This document shows, one piece after another, positions 63,883 to 64,000 of a DNA stretch of 64,000 nucleotides; position 1 is the first letter of the stretch; each line of letters begins with the position of its first letter. Position numbers and translations under genes: made by a program. The stretch comes from Tubulanus polymorphus (lineage: Eukaryota > Nemertea > Palaeonemertea > Tubulaniformes > Tubulanidae). The stretch covers positions 3,906,001 to 3,970,000 of the forward strand of contig NC_134026.1 in assembly GCF_964204645.1 (NCBI RefSeq), given 5' to 3'. The notes beneath the pieces were generated by a model. That model was given only the letters and a program-made list of their open reading frames with translations. It was not told the origin of the DNA and made no database searches.

Positions 63883-64000
63883 CTGAAAAAATATAAACCG
63901 TACACACTTATTCAACCTGAACTAGATCAAAACATTTCTGGAGCAGCACATTTAATTTAAACCCTATGAATTAAACTGAATTCACTAATATTTGACAACA
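63883..64000 (-). other. DCAF10 intron running off the window
   Basis: AT-rich sequence upstream of the DCAF10 last exon on the minus strand. No exon recognised before the edge. Confidence 0.6.

Overview
This is a 64 kb, AT-rich, intron-rich animal nuclear sequence. Eleven spliced protein-coding genes were reconstructed exon by exon; ten are complete and one runs off the right edge. All are single-copy bilaterian families with vertebrate orthologues. Small introns, gene density of about one per 6 kb, short MITE-like repeats and a protein-encoding PSTK gene (so selenoprotein synthesis) suggest an invertebrate bilaterian, perhaps a marine lophotrochozoan such as a mollusc, annelid or brachiopod. 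The phylum is a guess; the genes are not.

Layout: PACRGL (-, 1017-2989) and an HSD17B14-like short-chain dehydrogenase (+, 3699-5857) are divergent. FAHD1 (+, 6343-7994) follows and converges on ETF1/eRF1 (-, 10554-15003). ETF1 is head-to-head with PSTK (+, 15825-17810). A gene-poor stretch of about 4.9 kb precedes BNIP3/NIX (+, 22695-26260). After another 6.8 kb gap comes the V-ATPase B subunit (-, 33026-39755), head-to-head with AUP1 (+, 39970-44126) across a 214-bp bidirectional promoter. Then come an ALMS1 homologue (+, 45231-54719) and TAF1B (+, 56266-61658), which converges on the last exon of DCAF10 (-, 62911-63882, incomplete).

The reading frames close exactly across every predicted splice junction in the ten complete genes. 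Predicted lengths are near those of the human proteins where I know them (for example eRF1 437 aa, V-ATPase B 504 aa, HSD17B14-like 268 aa, FAHD1 219 aa). ALMS1 is the exception, at 1,882 aa against more than 4,000 in human.

The genes are mostly housekeeping and form no single pathway. Two loose themes can be noted. ETF1 and PSTK both affect UGA decoding and share an upstream region. BNIP3 (mitophagy receptor) and the V-ATPase B subunit both carry CATGTG/CACGTG boxes of the MITF/TFE type near their starts.

The non-coding DNA holds several short mobile elements: a TIR element in two versions (846 and 114 bp), each with its own 9-bp target duplication; a piggyBac-like MITE in two opposite copies; a 497-bp near-perfect foldback in the BNIP3 gene; a minisatellite bracketed by inverted 8-bp repeats; and several smaller TIR elements. 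The 2.5 kb beyond PSTK shows a strongly strand-biased excess of GTCCA. I saw no CRISPR array, rRNA, tRNA, operon or clearly new multigene system; the novelty is in the non-coding structure.
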